Shown: positions 26,360 through 35,030 of the stretch, in pieces | Layout of the letters: each line of letters opens with the position of its first letter | Position numbering within the stretch: the stretch's first letter is position 1 | Assembly (NCBI GenBank): GCA_005792355.1 | Contig: SXSC01000326.1 | Coordinates: 1-46,729, forward strand | Reading direction: 5' to 3' | Source: Opitutaceae bacterium | Lineage (GTDB): Bacteria > Verrucomicrobiota > Verrucomicrobiia > Opitutales > Opitutaceae | DNA: 46,729 bases | Made by a program: the position numbers and the translations under genes | The notes under the pieces: model-generated | What the model was told of the DNA's origin: nothing | Seen by the model: only the letters and a program-made list of their open reading frames with translations | Database searches by the model: none

Positions 26360-27694
26360 CTACGCCATCTCCAGCCCGCGCATCGTGCCGGTCGAGGTTG
26401 CGAACTTGTCCGCCTCGATTCCCATCCGCTGCAGCATCGAGACGAAGAGATTCGGCAGCGGATAATTGTGCGTCGTGTCAAACCCGAGGTGCTGCCCGTG
26501 GCGGAAGCCACCGCCCGCAAACAGCGTCGGCAGGTTCGTCGTCACGTGCGTGTTCGCATTCCCCAGATTCGAGCCGTAGAGCACCATCGTGCGGTCGAAG
26601 AGCGACTCGCCGTCCTCCTGAATGCTCTTCAGTTCACTGAAGAGATTCGCGAGGAGCTTCATATGCCACTGGTCGATGGCCTTGAGCTGGGAAATCTTCG
26701 CCTCGGAGCGACCGTGGTGCGACAGATTGTGATACGCGTCGGTCAGCCTGACCTCAGGATCGAGTTCGATCGTCGGCGAATTCACACTGTCGAGGAGCAG
26801 CGAGATCGAGCGAGTCGAGTCCGTCTGAAACGCGAGGCGCGCCATGTCGTACATGAGCTTCACCTTTTCCATGTATTCCTTGGGGCTGGCCGGATCGAGC
26901 GGGACGACGGCCGAAACCGTGGGCTTGGGCCGCACCTCCCATTCCTTGGACAGCTCCAACCGCTGTTCGAGATCGCGCACACTCGTGAAGTACTGGTCGA
27001 GCCGATCGCGGTCGCGCGCCCCGACACTGCGCTGCAGATCCTTCGCCTGACTCCCGACGGCGTCGAGGATGCTCTGGCCCTGCGCAAGTTTGCGCAGCTG
27101 GGTCTGCACCTCGGCCGGCGAGCCCTGCACGAAAAGCCGCTTGAACACATCCGACGCCTTCTCCTCGCACGGAATCAGCACGCCCGAACCGGTCCACGAC
27201 AGGCTGCGCTGGCCCTGCTGCACGTTCACGCCCAGCGTGAGCGACGGAAACCGCGTCTCATGCCCGATCCGCTCCGCGATGTATTGGTCGAGGGAGATCG
27301 TGTTGCGAAAACCGCCGCTGCCCGGATGCGGGGCCGCGGTCAGAAAGCAATTGTCGGCCGGATGCCCGCCATCGACATCCGGATGCCACACGCCGCTGAA
27401 GACGGTGAAGTCCTCGCGGTGCTCTTTGAGCGTCTCCAGGTACGGGGACAGCGCGTAGCCGCGACCCGTCTGCTTCGGAAAGAACTGATCCGGGAGCAGG
27501 CCGAGATTGTTGCAGATGCCGAGCATCCGGCGCGGCTTCGCGGCGGCGGAGGCTGGCGCGGCGCGGCCAGAGACTGGGAGGAGTGAGTCGAGTAACGGTA
27601 ACGCCAGTGCCACACCGGTGGTGCGCAGGAAGTGGCGGCGGGAAAGGGGACGGCAGGTGGAGACGGGGAGCCGCGGAGCGGGAGGAGTTTTCAT
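26360..27694 (-). CDS. DUF1552 protein, Tat-exported
   Basis: 444 aa. The twin-arginine signal is LSRRHFLRTTGVALALPLLDSLLP (about 18-41). The rest matches the DUF1552 family: CNNLGLLPDQFFP, LSPYLETLKEHREDFTVFSGVWHPDVDGGH, SLDQYIAERIG, PDNCFLTAAPHP-type regions, and AYHNLSHHGRSEAKISQLKAIDQWHM. The function is unknown. In Planctomycetes and Verrucomicrobia such genes sit beside DUF1592/DUF1588 cytochromes, as here (27839-30493, 144 nt upstream on the same strand). A role in a periplasmic redox or degradation machine is a guess. GTMRGLEMA at the C-terminus is unremarkable. Confidence 0.85.
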   Translation of the reverse strand: MKTPPAPRLPVSTCRPLSRRHFLRTTGVALALPLLDSLLPVSGRAAPASAAAKPRRMLGICNNLGLLPDQFFPKQTGRGYALSPYLETLKEHREDFTVFSGVWHPDVDGGHPADNCFLTAAPHPGSGGFRNTISLDQYIAERIGHETRFPSLTLGVNVQQGQRSLSWTGSGVLIPCEEKASDVFKRLFVQGSPAEVQTQLRKLAQGQSILDAVGSQAKDLQRSVGARDRDRLDQYFTSVRDLEQRLELSKEWEVRPKPTVSAVVPLDPASPKEYMEKVKLMYDMARLAFQTDSTRSISLLLDSVNSPTIELDPEVRLTDAYHNLSHHGRSEAKISQLKAIDQWHMKLLANLFSELKSIQEDGESLFDRTMVLYGSNLGNANTHVTTNLPTLFAGGGFRHGQHLGFDTTHNYPLPNLFVSMLQRMGIEADKFATSTGTMRGLEMA

Positions 27695-27710
27695 GGGGTA
27701 CAGGCGAAAG

Positions 27711-27745
27711 TAATCAGTAATCGGTAATTAGTGGGCAGTTATCAG
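27711..27745. repeat. Heptamer tandem repeats in an AT-rich intergenic segment
   Basis: Degenerate 7-bp units TAATCAG, TAATCGG, TAATTAG, TGGGCAG, TTATCAG run from 27711 to 27745. Inverted copies of AGTAATCGGTA (27716-27726) occur at 27766-27776, and of CAGTAATCG at 27815-27823. It lies in the 144-bp gap between the DUF1552 and DUF1592 genes. Confidence 0.65.
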
Positions 27746-27838
27746 CAGCAGTGAGGACCACGGGGTACCGATTACTCAGGATCGAACACTGATGTCTGAT
27801 TGGCCACTGACAATCGATTACTGCTTACTGGACACACC

Positions 27839-30493
27839 TTATTTCTCCAAGAACAACGCACTCAACACCACCTCCTGCACGAGCGTCCGCACGCCGTAAC
27901 CGCCGGCCCGGGCTCGTTCCAAGATTGACTCCACCGCCGCCCGGTCGCTGAAGCGCACTGGCGCACCCGTCGCGTAGACCACCAGCTGGCGTGCCAGATT
28001 CCGCGCCACTTGCGTCTCATCCTCCAGGAGGAGCCGCTTGAAATCGCGCACATTCGCAAACGGCCGCCCGTCGGCGGTGTTCCCCGAAGAATCCACCGGC
28101 AGTGCGAGATGAAACGCAAATTTCTGCCCGCCACGCCCGAGGCCCGGCTCCGACTTCGCGCCGTCGCCGATTGCCCGATATCGTTCCCGGTATCCGCCCA
28201 TCACGTCGAAGCTCTCCAATGCGAAGCCCGGCGGATCAATTTTCATGTGACACGTCGCGCAGCTCTCGAGCGTGCGGTGCTTGTCGAGTTGCTGGCGAAT
28301 CGTACTGGCCCCCCGGATGTCAGGTTCCACCGCCGGCACACTCGGCGGCGGCGGCGAAGGTGGCTGCCCCAGGAGCCGCTCCAGAATCCACGCCCCGCGC
28401 AGCACGGGCGAGGTCGTCGTGCCATTGGCCGTCACCTTCAGCACACTCGCCTGCGTCATCAGTCCACCCCGCACACTGTCGGGCGGCAGCGTCACTCTGC
28501 GCAACGCCACCCCCTCCACCGGCGGCAGGCCGTAGTGCTCCGCGAGCTTTTCGTTCAACATGGCGAAGTCCGACGCCACGAGGTTCCGCGCGGGCAGATC
28601 GCCCCGCAGCAGCTCGGCGAAAAACGCCGCCGTCTCGTCCAGCGCCGACTCCGCGAGCAAATCGTCGAGATAGTAATCCGGATACAGCCCTTCGTCCGGC
28701 GCCGTCGCCACGATCCGCCGCAAGTCGAGCCAGTAGTCGAGAAAGGCGTCCACGAACCGCCGCGATTTTGCGTCGGCGAGCATCCGCTCGGTTTGCGCGC
28801 GCAGCACGTCGGGTTGCTGCAACCGGCCCGTCGCCGCAAGCTGGCGCAGTTCGTCGTCCGGCGGAGAGTTCCAGAGAAAAAACGCCAGGCGCGACGCCAG
28901 CGCAGGGCCGTCGAGGCGCCCCGGTTTTTCTTCCACGCCCAAAAACTCCGGCGAGCACAGCACCGCGGTATAGCCCGCCAGCATCGCCTCGGTGAAACTG
29001 CCGCCGGCCTTTAATGCGTGCTCCACCACCGGCAGAAAGCGCCCCACCTCGCCGGCGGGAGTCGGCCGCCGGTAGGCCCGCCGCAGGAAATCGCCCAGGA
29101 GCCGCGCCGCGTCCGCCGGCGGATTCGCCGACTCGACCTCGACGCTCCCGCCGGACCGCGCGGACTTCGTCAGCGGCAAACGGCCAAAGAGCAGCTCATG
29201 TCCGGCGGTCGGCCACCGTTCGTAGATCGGCCCTTCGACCTCGAGCCAGCGAAAGACGACACCCGGCGTGCCGTCTTTCTCCGCGAGCGGATTCTGCCAG
29301 CGGCTCGCGCCCGGCCGGGAACGGAAAAAACGCGCCGCATCCGGCCGAATCGTTTCGCCCGCCAGCAACCAGACGTCGAGCTCCCGCACCGACGGATCCG
29401 GCGTCACATCAAACGTGCCCAGCCGGCGCAACAGCCGCGGGGGCGTTTCAGAATACACCGTGATCGGCTCCAGGCGACGGCCCGGGGAAACGTCATCGAG
29501 GTCGGGAATCCACCAGCGGTCGGGCTTGCCCGCGACGGGTTTGCCCGGGCCGACCCAAACCGAAAACGCATTGAACCGCAGCCGATACCTCCCGCCCACC
29601 GGGGCCTTGAACTGGCTGAACTTCGGTTCGAGCGGCTCGTAGGTGCTCGCGATCAGGCCGACGCCCTCAAGGTCACGCACCGCGGGTTCGGCCGCCCCCA
29701 CCGTGGCGGGCGCAGTGCCGGCGCGCACCGCAGGTTGCGCCGCGCGATCCAGGACGGGAAACGTCGCCCGCTCCGGCGCCGTGTTGAACACCGAGAACTT
29801 CATCGGCCCGACAAAACTTCGCTGCTCGCGTGCGTAATAACGCGCCACCTTCGTCTCCGGGCGCTCCACCTGGTGCGCGGCAACCTGCCGCAGCGCGTAG
29901 TCCGCCGCGCTGAGATAACGCGCCATTTGCACGTGCGATACATCGAGCGCCTCGCCAACCTTGTTGAAACGAAACGCCTCGCCATCCTCCGGCAGCCATT
30001 CCTTCACCTGCAACCACGGCGCCTGCAGCAGATCCCGCACGGCGTTTTCATATTCGTACCGATTCAGCCGGCGCCGCGTCGCCCGGCCCTCGGCCGCGAG
30101 AGTTCCGCGCTCCGCCGCTGTCAGCGAGGTGGCCAGCGCGCCAACGAACTGCCCGAGCTCTGTCGCCGGCGGCCGCGTCTTCTTTTTCGGCGGCATCTCG
30201 CCGGCGACGACGCGGTCGTGCACCTTCACCCACCGTGCGAAGTTCTTCGGGTCCGTCGGATTGAAAGTCAGCGCGGTCAGATCGAGCTCGCCCTTCTTTT
30301 CCAAATCGTCGTGGCAGCCGGCGCAATGCTGCTCGATGAACGCCGGCACCGGAGCGGGCGGCGGTGCGGCGCGCAGCGCCAAAGCGATCGCAGCCAGGAA
30401 CAGGCTCGCAACGATGATGACGTGTGGGCGCACGGGAGGGGAAGAAAACGGGCCAGCTTCGACGGGTTTTCGCCCGTCGTCAATTGTCCGCAA
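27839..30493 (-). CDS. Cytochrome-domain protein (DUF1587/1595/1592/1588/1585 architecture)
   Basis: 884 aa from a TTG start with a GGGG about 8-10 nt upstream; a GTG at 30433 would give a cleaner signal peptide (VRPHVIIVASLFLAAIALALRAAPPP) but has no purine-rich site before it. Near the N-terminus is a c-type haem motif C57-A-G-C60-H61. Domain order: RRLNRYEYENAVRDLL (DUF1587-like), LGDFLRRAYRRPT (DUF1595-like), LASRLAFFLWNSPPDDELR (DUF1592-like), LMTQASVLKVTANGTTTSPVLRG and a second CATCH motif (DUF1588-like), and a DUF1585-like end. All are family knowledge, recognised by motif. Export and haem binding are likely; the reaction is unknown. It is probably one transcription unit with DUF1552. 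Confidence 0.85.
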   Translation of the reverse strand: MRTIDDGRKPVEAGPFSSPPVRPHVIIVASLFLAAIALALRAAPPPAPVPAFIEQHCAGCHDDLEKKGELDLTALTFNPTDPKNFARWVKVHDRVVAGEMPPKKKTRPPATELGQFVGALATSLTAAERGTLAAEGRATRRRLNRYEYENAVRDLLQAPWLQVKEWLPEDGEAFRFNKVGEALDVSHVQMARYLSAADYALRQVAAHQVERPETKVARYYAREQRSFVGPMKFSVFNTAPERATFPVLDRAAQPAVRAGTAPATVGAAEPAVRDLEGVGLIASTYEPLEPKFSQFKAPVGGRYRLRFNAFSVWVGPGKPVAGKPDRWWIPDLDDVSPGRRLEPITVYSETPPRLLRRLGTFDVTPDPSVRELDVWLLAGETIRPDAARFFRSRPGASRWQNPLAEKDGTPGVVFRWLEVEGPIYERWPTAGHELLFGRLPLTKSARSGGSVEVESANPPADAARLLGDFLRRAYRRPTPAGEVGRFLPVVEHALKAGGSFTEAMLAGYTAVLCSPEFLGVEEKPGRLDGPALASRLAFFLWNSPPDDELRQLAATGRLQQPDVLRAQTERMLADAKSRRFVDAFLDYWLDLRRIVATAPDEGLYPDYYLDDLLAESALDETAAFFAELLRGDLPARNLVASDFAMLNEKLAEHYGLPPVEGVALRRVTLPPDSVRGGLMTQASVLKVTANGTTTSPVLRGAWILERLLGQPPSPPPPSVPAVEPDIRGASTIRQQLDKHRTLESCATCHMKIDPPGFALESFDVMGGYRERYRAIGDGAKSEPGLGRGGQKFAFHLALPVDSSGNTADGRPFANVRDFKRLLLEDETQVARNLARQLVVYATGAPVRFSDRAAVESILERARAGGYGVRTLVQEVVLSALFLEK

Positions 30494-30685
30494 AACGGAT
30501 CCCCGTGCGAATAAGTCTCCGGGTTGAGTTTGAATTCATTGGGGGCGGGGTGCCCTCACCCCGCAATCTTTCGAATGGCGGGTGAGGGCACCCGCACTCC
30601 ATCGGCGGGTTACGCTCAACTAACCCATGCGTCCGGGATCTCGCGCAGCATTGCCAAGAGCTGGTCGAAGCATATCACCAATTGC
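30494..30685. other. Intergenic stretch with GC hairpin repeat copy
   Basis: The 21-bp core GGCGGGGTGCCCTCACCCCGC (30544-30564) is identical to that inside the 8400-8532 element. It is followed by GGCGGGTGAGGGCACC (near 30578-30593), which pairs with it. GGTTGAG (30522-30528) and CTCAAC (30614-30619) are short inverted ends. No coding is seen apart from the start of the DUF2442 gene after it. Confidence 0.65.
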
Positions 30686-30943
30686 ATGGACGCTAATCGG
30701 GAATCCATCGCGAGTCGCTGTTGGATCGAGGGTCGCCGTGTCTGGATCGAATTATCGGACCAACGCATGGTGAGTTTCCCGGCCAACAAGTATCCGCTGC
30801 TGGCAAATTCTTCCGCGGCCGAGCTGGCTCAGGTAAAGTTACGGGTGGGTGGACGAGCGCTCCGCTGGGAATCGCTCGACGAAGATATCTGGGTGGAAGA
30901 TGCTGTCGCCGGTCGTTTCCCCCGCACTTTGGCGACCGCCTGA
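30686..30943 (+). CDS. DUF2442 family small protein
   Basis: 85 aa. The ATG at 30686 is chosen because family similarity begins there (CWIEGRRVWIELSDQRMVSFPANKYPLLANSSAAE). The upstream frame encodes non-family residues across a repeat. The C-terminus LRWESLDEDIWVEDAVAG matches the DUF2442 consensus (WxxLDEDIxVxxLLxG). Function unknown; family members often neighbour a DUF4160 gene and are listed near toxin-antitoxin loci, but no partner is present here. It stands alone on the plus strand between minus-strand genes, so it may be a remnant or recently acquired. Confidence 0.75.
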   Translation: MDANRESIASRCWIEGRRVWIELSDQRMVSFPANKYPLLANSSAAELAQVKLRVGGRALRWESLDEDIWVEDAVAGRFPRTLATA

Positions 30944-30980
30944 TCCTCGCGCACCCACGGCGCTAACTTGGATATTTAAT

Positions 30981-31040
30981 GGGGACGCGACGCCCTCGTC
31001 GCGTTTCACTCGGAAACCGCGACGAGGGCGTCGCAGCCCC
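30981..31040. repeat. 23-bp inverted repeat with 14-nt loop
   Basis: The left arm (30981-31003) and right arm (31018-31040) match at 21 of 23; the arms contain GCGACGCCCTCGTCGCG. It lies between the DUF2442 gene and the isomerase-like gene, the two being convergent, so it could also serve as a bidirectional 3' hairpin. Confidence 0.8.
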
Positions 31041-31090
31041 AGTCTACGGCGAGCCTCCCGACATCGTAGTCACTGTGCGAAATATCCCGG

Positions 31091-32008
31091 CTAAGCCTTC
31101 GCCAGCGCCGCGAGCACGCCGCGCACGTAGCCGAGCGACTCGGCGAGTCCGGTGACGGGATTGCCGGCCACCTTCTCGTATTCGAACGAGACCACGCCGT
31201 TGTATTTGATGTCGAGCAACGCGCGCAGCATCCCGCGGATGTCGAGCCGGCCGGTGCCGACTTCGATCGGGATGTCCTTCATCGCGCCGGGCAGGGCGAC
31301 GGAATCCTTCATGTGGACGTCGTACACGCGCGCCGCATATTTCCGGATCGCCGCGATCGCATCCTCGCCGCCCCGTACGGAATGGCCGACATCGATGCAG
31401 AGCCCGATGCGCGAATCCAGCGACTTGATTGCTTCGAACGCGACCGCGGGAGTCGGGTACACCTTGTCTTCGGGACCGTGATTGTGGATTGCCAGTTTCT
31501 GATCAAATTCCTTCACGAGTTTTTCGACGAGCGGCAGGGCGCCGAGATCCGGCTTGCAAACCATCGCGGCCATCCCGGCGGCCTTCACATTTTCGAACGC
31601 CTTGCGGCACTTGGCCTCGTCGTTGGGCAGGTTGACGACACCCGAGCCGGTGAGCTTGAGCCCGGCGGCCTTGAGCTTCTCGCCGACGGCACGACACTCC
31701 TCGACCGTCGCACCCTCCCAGTTGCAGTGCAGCCTGAAGAGCGCGATGTTCGAGACGCGCATAACCTTGACGGTGGCGATCGCTTCATCGAGCGGGAGGT
31801 TGCGCAAGGAGTAGGAGGCGATCCCGAGCCGGAGACCGTTCTCACGACCGTCCGGAAACGACGTGTACGTCGGCAGCGCGGCCGCCGCCGGTGCGGCCTT
31901 CGTTTTTTCCGCCGCCCGGGAGGTGACCCCGATGATTGGGATGACAAGGGCGCCGAGTGCGGCGGTTTTCAGGGCTTCGCGACGGGTGCATGTGAGGGGA
32001 GCAGTCAT
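31091..32008 (-). CDS. Tat-exported xylose-isomerase-like TIM-barrel protein
   Basis: 305 aa from the ATG at 32008; a GTG at 32035 would only add nine residues. The signal TRREALKTAALGALVIPIIG is Tat-like. The mature part is an AP-endonuclease-2/sugar-phosphate-isomerase-type barrel: RLGIASYSLRNLPLDEAIATV, LAIHNHGPEDK, IGLCIDVGHSVRGGEDA, VYDVHMKDS and VSFEYEK carry the His/Asp/Glu residues used for metal binding in the family. Probable sugar or polyol epimerase or isomerase, exported; the substrate is unknown. It is preceded by a 306-bp gap and transcribed alone. Confidence 0.85.
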   Translation of the reverse strand: MTAPLTCTRREALKTAALGALVIPIIGVTSRAAEKTKAAPAAAALPTYTSFPDGRENGLRLGIASYSLRNLPLDEAIATVKVMRVSNIALFRLHCNWEGATVEECRAVGEKLKAAGLKLTGSGVVNLPNDEAKCRKAFENVKAAGMAAMVCKPDLGALPLVEKLVKEFDQKLAIHNHGPEDKVYPTPAVAFEAIKSLDSRIGLCIDVGHSVRGGEDAIAAIRKYAARVYDVHMKDSVALPGAMKDIPIEVGTGRLDIRGMLRALLDIKYNGVVSFEYEKVAGNPVTGLAESLGYVRGVLAALAKA

Positions 32009-32314
32009 GAGGAGGAGGTTGGTGAAGCCGAGCACGGGAGCGCGGCGAAAAAACCGTACGATTTCCGCAACCTCATGCGAGCCTTCTCGCGCTGAAAGCG
32101 GGGAGGACTCACCTGGCGGCCTGAAATGGGACGGTCAACCGCGTGATCGCCAAGGCGGCGGGATTGGGAGCCACCGGTGCGTCTTCCGACCCGGAGAATG
32201 CCCGCGTGCCTCCTCCGGAGGCCCGCCGCAACGACCCTGTTTGCGGAGGAAGTGTAACCTAATAGGATACACTCTAGCGGGGTGATTTTTCTTCCGGAGG
32301 GCGAAAGAGCAATT
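32009..32314. other. 306-bp intergenic region with a 23-bp palindrome
   Basis: This lies between the isomerase-like gene start and the RluA gene end, both minus strand. It must hold the isomerase promoter. The notable feature is an imperfect palindrome at 32251-32273 (AGTGTA-CCT-AGG-TACACT with one mismatched pair). Nothing else was identified. Confidence 0.5.
32251..32273. promoter_or_regulatory. Palindrome AGTGTA..CCT..AGG..TACACT
   Basis: Two half-sites (AGTGTAACCT / AGGATACACT) are symmetric apart from one A/A pair, around a 3-nt AAT centre. It may be an operator, or a 3' hairpin for RluA since it follows that gene upstream of the isomerase gene by about 245 bp. There is no T-tract. Confidence 0.35.
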
Positions 32315-33175
32315 TTATCCCCGGAATCCCGCGAATTTCCGCAGAAATTTCAGCGCCACTTCGAACTCGTGCGGCAGGGGCGACTGCAACGTGAAGGGCT
32401 CCCGCGTGGTCGGATGGTTGATCGTGAGCTCGCTCGCGTGCAACGCGAGGCGGCCGATGAGCGGCTTCTCCTCGTCGCGCCCCTTGTAGCCCCGCTTCAG
32501 ATCGGACAGGAGCAACGTGATGTCGGGATTGCCATAGAACGGATCGTTTAAGATCGGCGCCCCCGCGGCGGCGAGGTGCACCCGCAGTTGATGCGTCCGC
32601 CCCGTGAGGGGCCGACACTCGACAAAGGCAAAACCCGCCGCGGCCGCCGGTGCCTGGTCGCCTCGCGGGGCGCGCGCGCCCGCGGTGAGCTTGCCGAAGC
32701 CACCGCCGAAGCGTTCGAGCGTGCGAAACTCGGTGACGCACTCCTTGCCCCCCCGACCCTTGAAGACCCGCATGCGGCCGCGCTGGCGCTCATCCTCGCC
32801 GAGCGCCAGTTCCAAGGTGAAAGCGTCCGGCAGCGCCCCCGCCGCATCGCGAATCGGTGCGATGACCTTCATCGCTTGCCCGGCGGCGAGGACGACGACC
32901 AACGCGTGGTATTTCTTCCCGACGGTTTTTGACTGGAACTGGCCGGTGAGGAAGTCCAGCGCCGGCTTGGATTTGGCGCACAGCAGCAGGCCGCTGGTAT
33001 CGGCGTCAAGTCGGTGCACATTGGCGACGCCGTGCCCATAGCGCGGGTGGGCGTGCACGAGGCCCATGAGGTTCTCGCGCTGCTTGTCCCAGCGATCAGG
33101 GGCCACGAGCAACCCGCTCGGCTTGTCGAATGCGACGAGAGTATCGTCTTCAAAGAGGATGGGAGGGAGAGGCAT
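32315..33175 (-). CDS. RluA-family pseudouridine synthase
   Basis: 286 aa from the ATG at 33175. A TTG at 33232 would add 19 residues but has no better ribosome site. PPILFEDDTLVAFDKPSGLLV is the typical RluA entry, and the HRLDADTSG motif (H54-D57) contains the catalytic Asp57. RTHQLRVHLAAAGAPILNDPFYG is the family's C-terminal motif. It converts uridine to pseudouridine in rRNA or tRNA; the target is not identifiable. No S4 RNA-binding domain is seen, so it resembles the RluA/RluC-short type. It is transcribed away from the GH3-type gene. Confidence 0.9.
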   Translation of the reverse strand: MPLPPILFEDDTLVAFDKPSGLLVAPDRWDKQRENLMGLVHAHPRYGHGVANVHRLDADTSGLLLCAKSKPALDFLTGQFQSKTVGKKYHALVVVLAAGQAMKVIAPIRDAAGALPDAFTLELALGEDERQRGRMRVFKGRGGKECVTEFRTLERFGGGFGKLTAGARAPRGDQAPAAAAGFAFVECRPLTGRTHQLRVHLAAAGAPILNDPFYGNPDITLLLSDLKRGYKGRDEEKPLIGRLALHASELTINHPTTREPFTLQSPLPHEFEVALKFLRKFAGFRG

Positions 33176-33373
33176 TTTGCGCGGCACGCTGGTACCGCCC
33201 CGATTCAGAGCCGATGAAACGCCTTCCGGCAAGCGGCGCGGAGCGGCCGGCCTTCGGCACCCCGACGCTCTGGATCGGGGAAAACCCGGTTAATCTTCCG
33301 CGCAGTCGATCGCCCCGAAGCAAATTCACTTGCGGCTGAGCCGTGCCGGGAGTCGCCTTGTTGCTCACACACG

Positions 33374-34969
33374 ATGCCGGTCTGGCCCAAAAGCTTCTAT
33401 ACGTTTGGTGTCAATCTGAAGTCTGCGGCGACTGAATGGAAGCTGCGGCACAAACTCGCCGCATCCGCCGACCAATCGCGCGCCCTCGCGACGCTTCTCC
33501 CGCGCCTCGCCGCCGCCTCGCACTGGCAGGCGGCGGGCATCGAGGCCGGCCTGACCTACGAAAAATTTCAACGGCGGGTTGCGCCCCGCACCTACGAACA
33601 ACTCGCACCCGCGATCGAACAGATGAAACGCGGCGAAGCCGATGTGCTCTGGCCGGGACGATGCTCCCTGTTCGCCCGGTCGTCGGGCACGACCACCGGG
33701 TACGCCAAGATGTTGCCGGTGACGGAAGAGATGCTCGCCCACTTCCGCCGGGCCACGCGGGAATCACTGCTGTATTACACCGTGCGGGCTCGCCACGCCG
33801 GTATGTTTCGCGGGCGGCACCTGCTGCTCGGCAGCTCGACCGCCCTGGTTCCGGTAGACGGAGCCAACCCGCCGACCGCCTTCGCCACCGAGCTCACCGG
33901 GATTGTCGCAATCGGCCTGCCCACTTGGGTCGAGCGGCATCTCTACGAACCCGGCGCCACGGCGGCCGAAATTTCCGACTGGGAGGAACGGATCGATGCC
34001 ATCGTCGCCCGCACGTGCAACTGTGATGTCACGCTCCTCGCGGGCCTCCCGAACTGGGCGTTGCTGCTGAGCCGGGAACTCCGCGAGCGCGGCCAGAACA
34101 GCGGTCAACCGTCTGCCCGGCTGCAGACGTTGTGGCCCAATCTCGAGTGTCTGGTGCATACCGGAATACCCCTCACCCCGTTCACCGACCAACTGCGCCA
34201 GGCGCTTGGTCCCAAGGTACGGTTTCACGAAGTCTATGCGGCGGCGGAAGGGTTTGTCGCGACGCAGGACACCGATGCGCCCGCCGCGGGACTACGGGTG
34301 ATGACCGACCTCGGAATATTTTTCGAATTCATCCCCGCGGCGGATTTTGACGAGGCCCGGATCGAACAACTGGGGCCGAAGGCGGTGCCCCTGGCCGGAG
34401 TGAAGCCGGGGATGGATTACGCGGTTCTGGTCACGACTCCGGCCGGCTTGGTTCGCACCGCGTTGGGCGACGTGGTGCGTTTTGTCTCCACCGAGCCGCC
34501 CCGGCTGATCTACGTCGGCCGAACCGCCCTCCAGCTCAATGTCTTCACAGAACGTGTTTCGGAAAAAGAAATCACCGACAGTCTGGTGGCGGTTTGCGTG
34601 CGGCACGACTGGACCATCGTGAACTTCCATGTGGCCCCGCTCCTCGCGAAAGGCGGCATGACCGGCCAGATTCGAGGATGTCACGAATGGTGGGTTGAGC
34701 TGATCCCGGGCACCGTCACCACACCGAAGGGCCCACAGATCGGGGAGGCCGTCGATCTGGAACTGCAACGGATGAATCCCGATTATGCGGCGCGGCGGCG
34801 GTCCGGTGTGCTCGGCGCTCCGACGGTGCGTCTGGTGATGCCGGGCGTTTTCGAGCACTTGTTGCGCCATGTCGGAAAGTGGGGTGGACAGCACAAGCTC
34901 CGCCGATGCAGCAACGACCGCGGGTTCGCCGACCCGCTCGCGCAAATCACGAATTTCGCCCGCGATTAG
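33374..34969 (+). CDS. GH3-type (auxin-responsive promoter family) acyl-adenylating enzyme
   Basis: 531 aa. ATP-binding motif SSGTTTGYAKMLP (103-115) and downstream FHEVYAAAEGF, VPLAGVKPGMDYAVLVTTPAGLVR and GDVVRFVSTEPPRLIYVGR match the GH3 family of acyl-acid-amido synthetases. These adenylate a carboxylic acid and transfer it to an amine; bacterial members have unknown substrates. This is not glycoside hydrolase family 3. It is alone on the plus strand, convergent with the tlpA-like gene, and separated from it by a strong bidirectional terminator at 35272-35314. Confidence 0.85.
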   Translation: MPVWPKSFYTFGVNLKSAATEWKLRHKLAASADQSRALATLLPRLAAASHWQAAGIEAGLTYEKFQRRVAPRTYEQLAPAIEQMKRGEADVLWPGRCSLFARSSGTTTGYAKMLPVTEEMLAHFRRATRESLLYYTVRARHAGMFRGRHLLLGSSTALVPVDGANPPTAFATELTGIVAIGLPTWVERHLYEPGATAAEISDWEERIDAIVARTCNCDVTLLAGLPNWALLLSRELRERGQNSGQPSARLQTLWPNLECLVHTGIPLTPFTDQLRQALGPKVRFHEVYAAAEGFVATQDTDAPAAGLRVMTDLGIFFEFIPAADFDEARIEQLGPKAVPLAGVKPGMDYAVLVTTPAGLVRTALGDVVRFVSTEPPRLIYVGRTALQLNVFTERVSEKEITDSLVAVCVRHDWTIVNFHVAPLLAKGGMTGQIRGCHEWWVELIPGTVTTPKGPQIGEAVDLELQRMNPDYAARRRSGVLGAPTVRLVMPGVFEHLLRHVGKWGGQHKLRRCSNDRGFADPLAQITNFARD

Positions 34970-35001
34970 CCCGCGTTGTTCCCCCACCCCTTTGGGCCAA
35001 T

Positions 35002-35030
35002 AAAAAAGGGTCATGCTTTACCTTTTAACT
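35002..35030. repeat. Solo copy of the RAYT-element end
   Basis: AAGGGTCATGCTTTAC (35006-35021) matches the 25000-25016 left end except for one fewer G. The hairpin arms here are AAAGGGT/ACCTTT versus AAGGGGT/ACCCTT in the transposase copy, a compensatory A-T for G-C change. Confidence 0.75.

Noticed and set aside
33374..34969. Calling this a beta-glucosidase of glycoside hydrolase family 3
   Set aside because: The name GH3 here refers to the plant auxin-responsive adenylating family; the SSGTTTGYAK motif and later sequence fit that, not a glycosidase.
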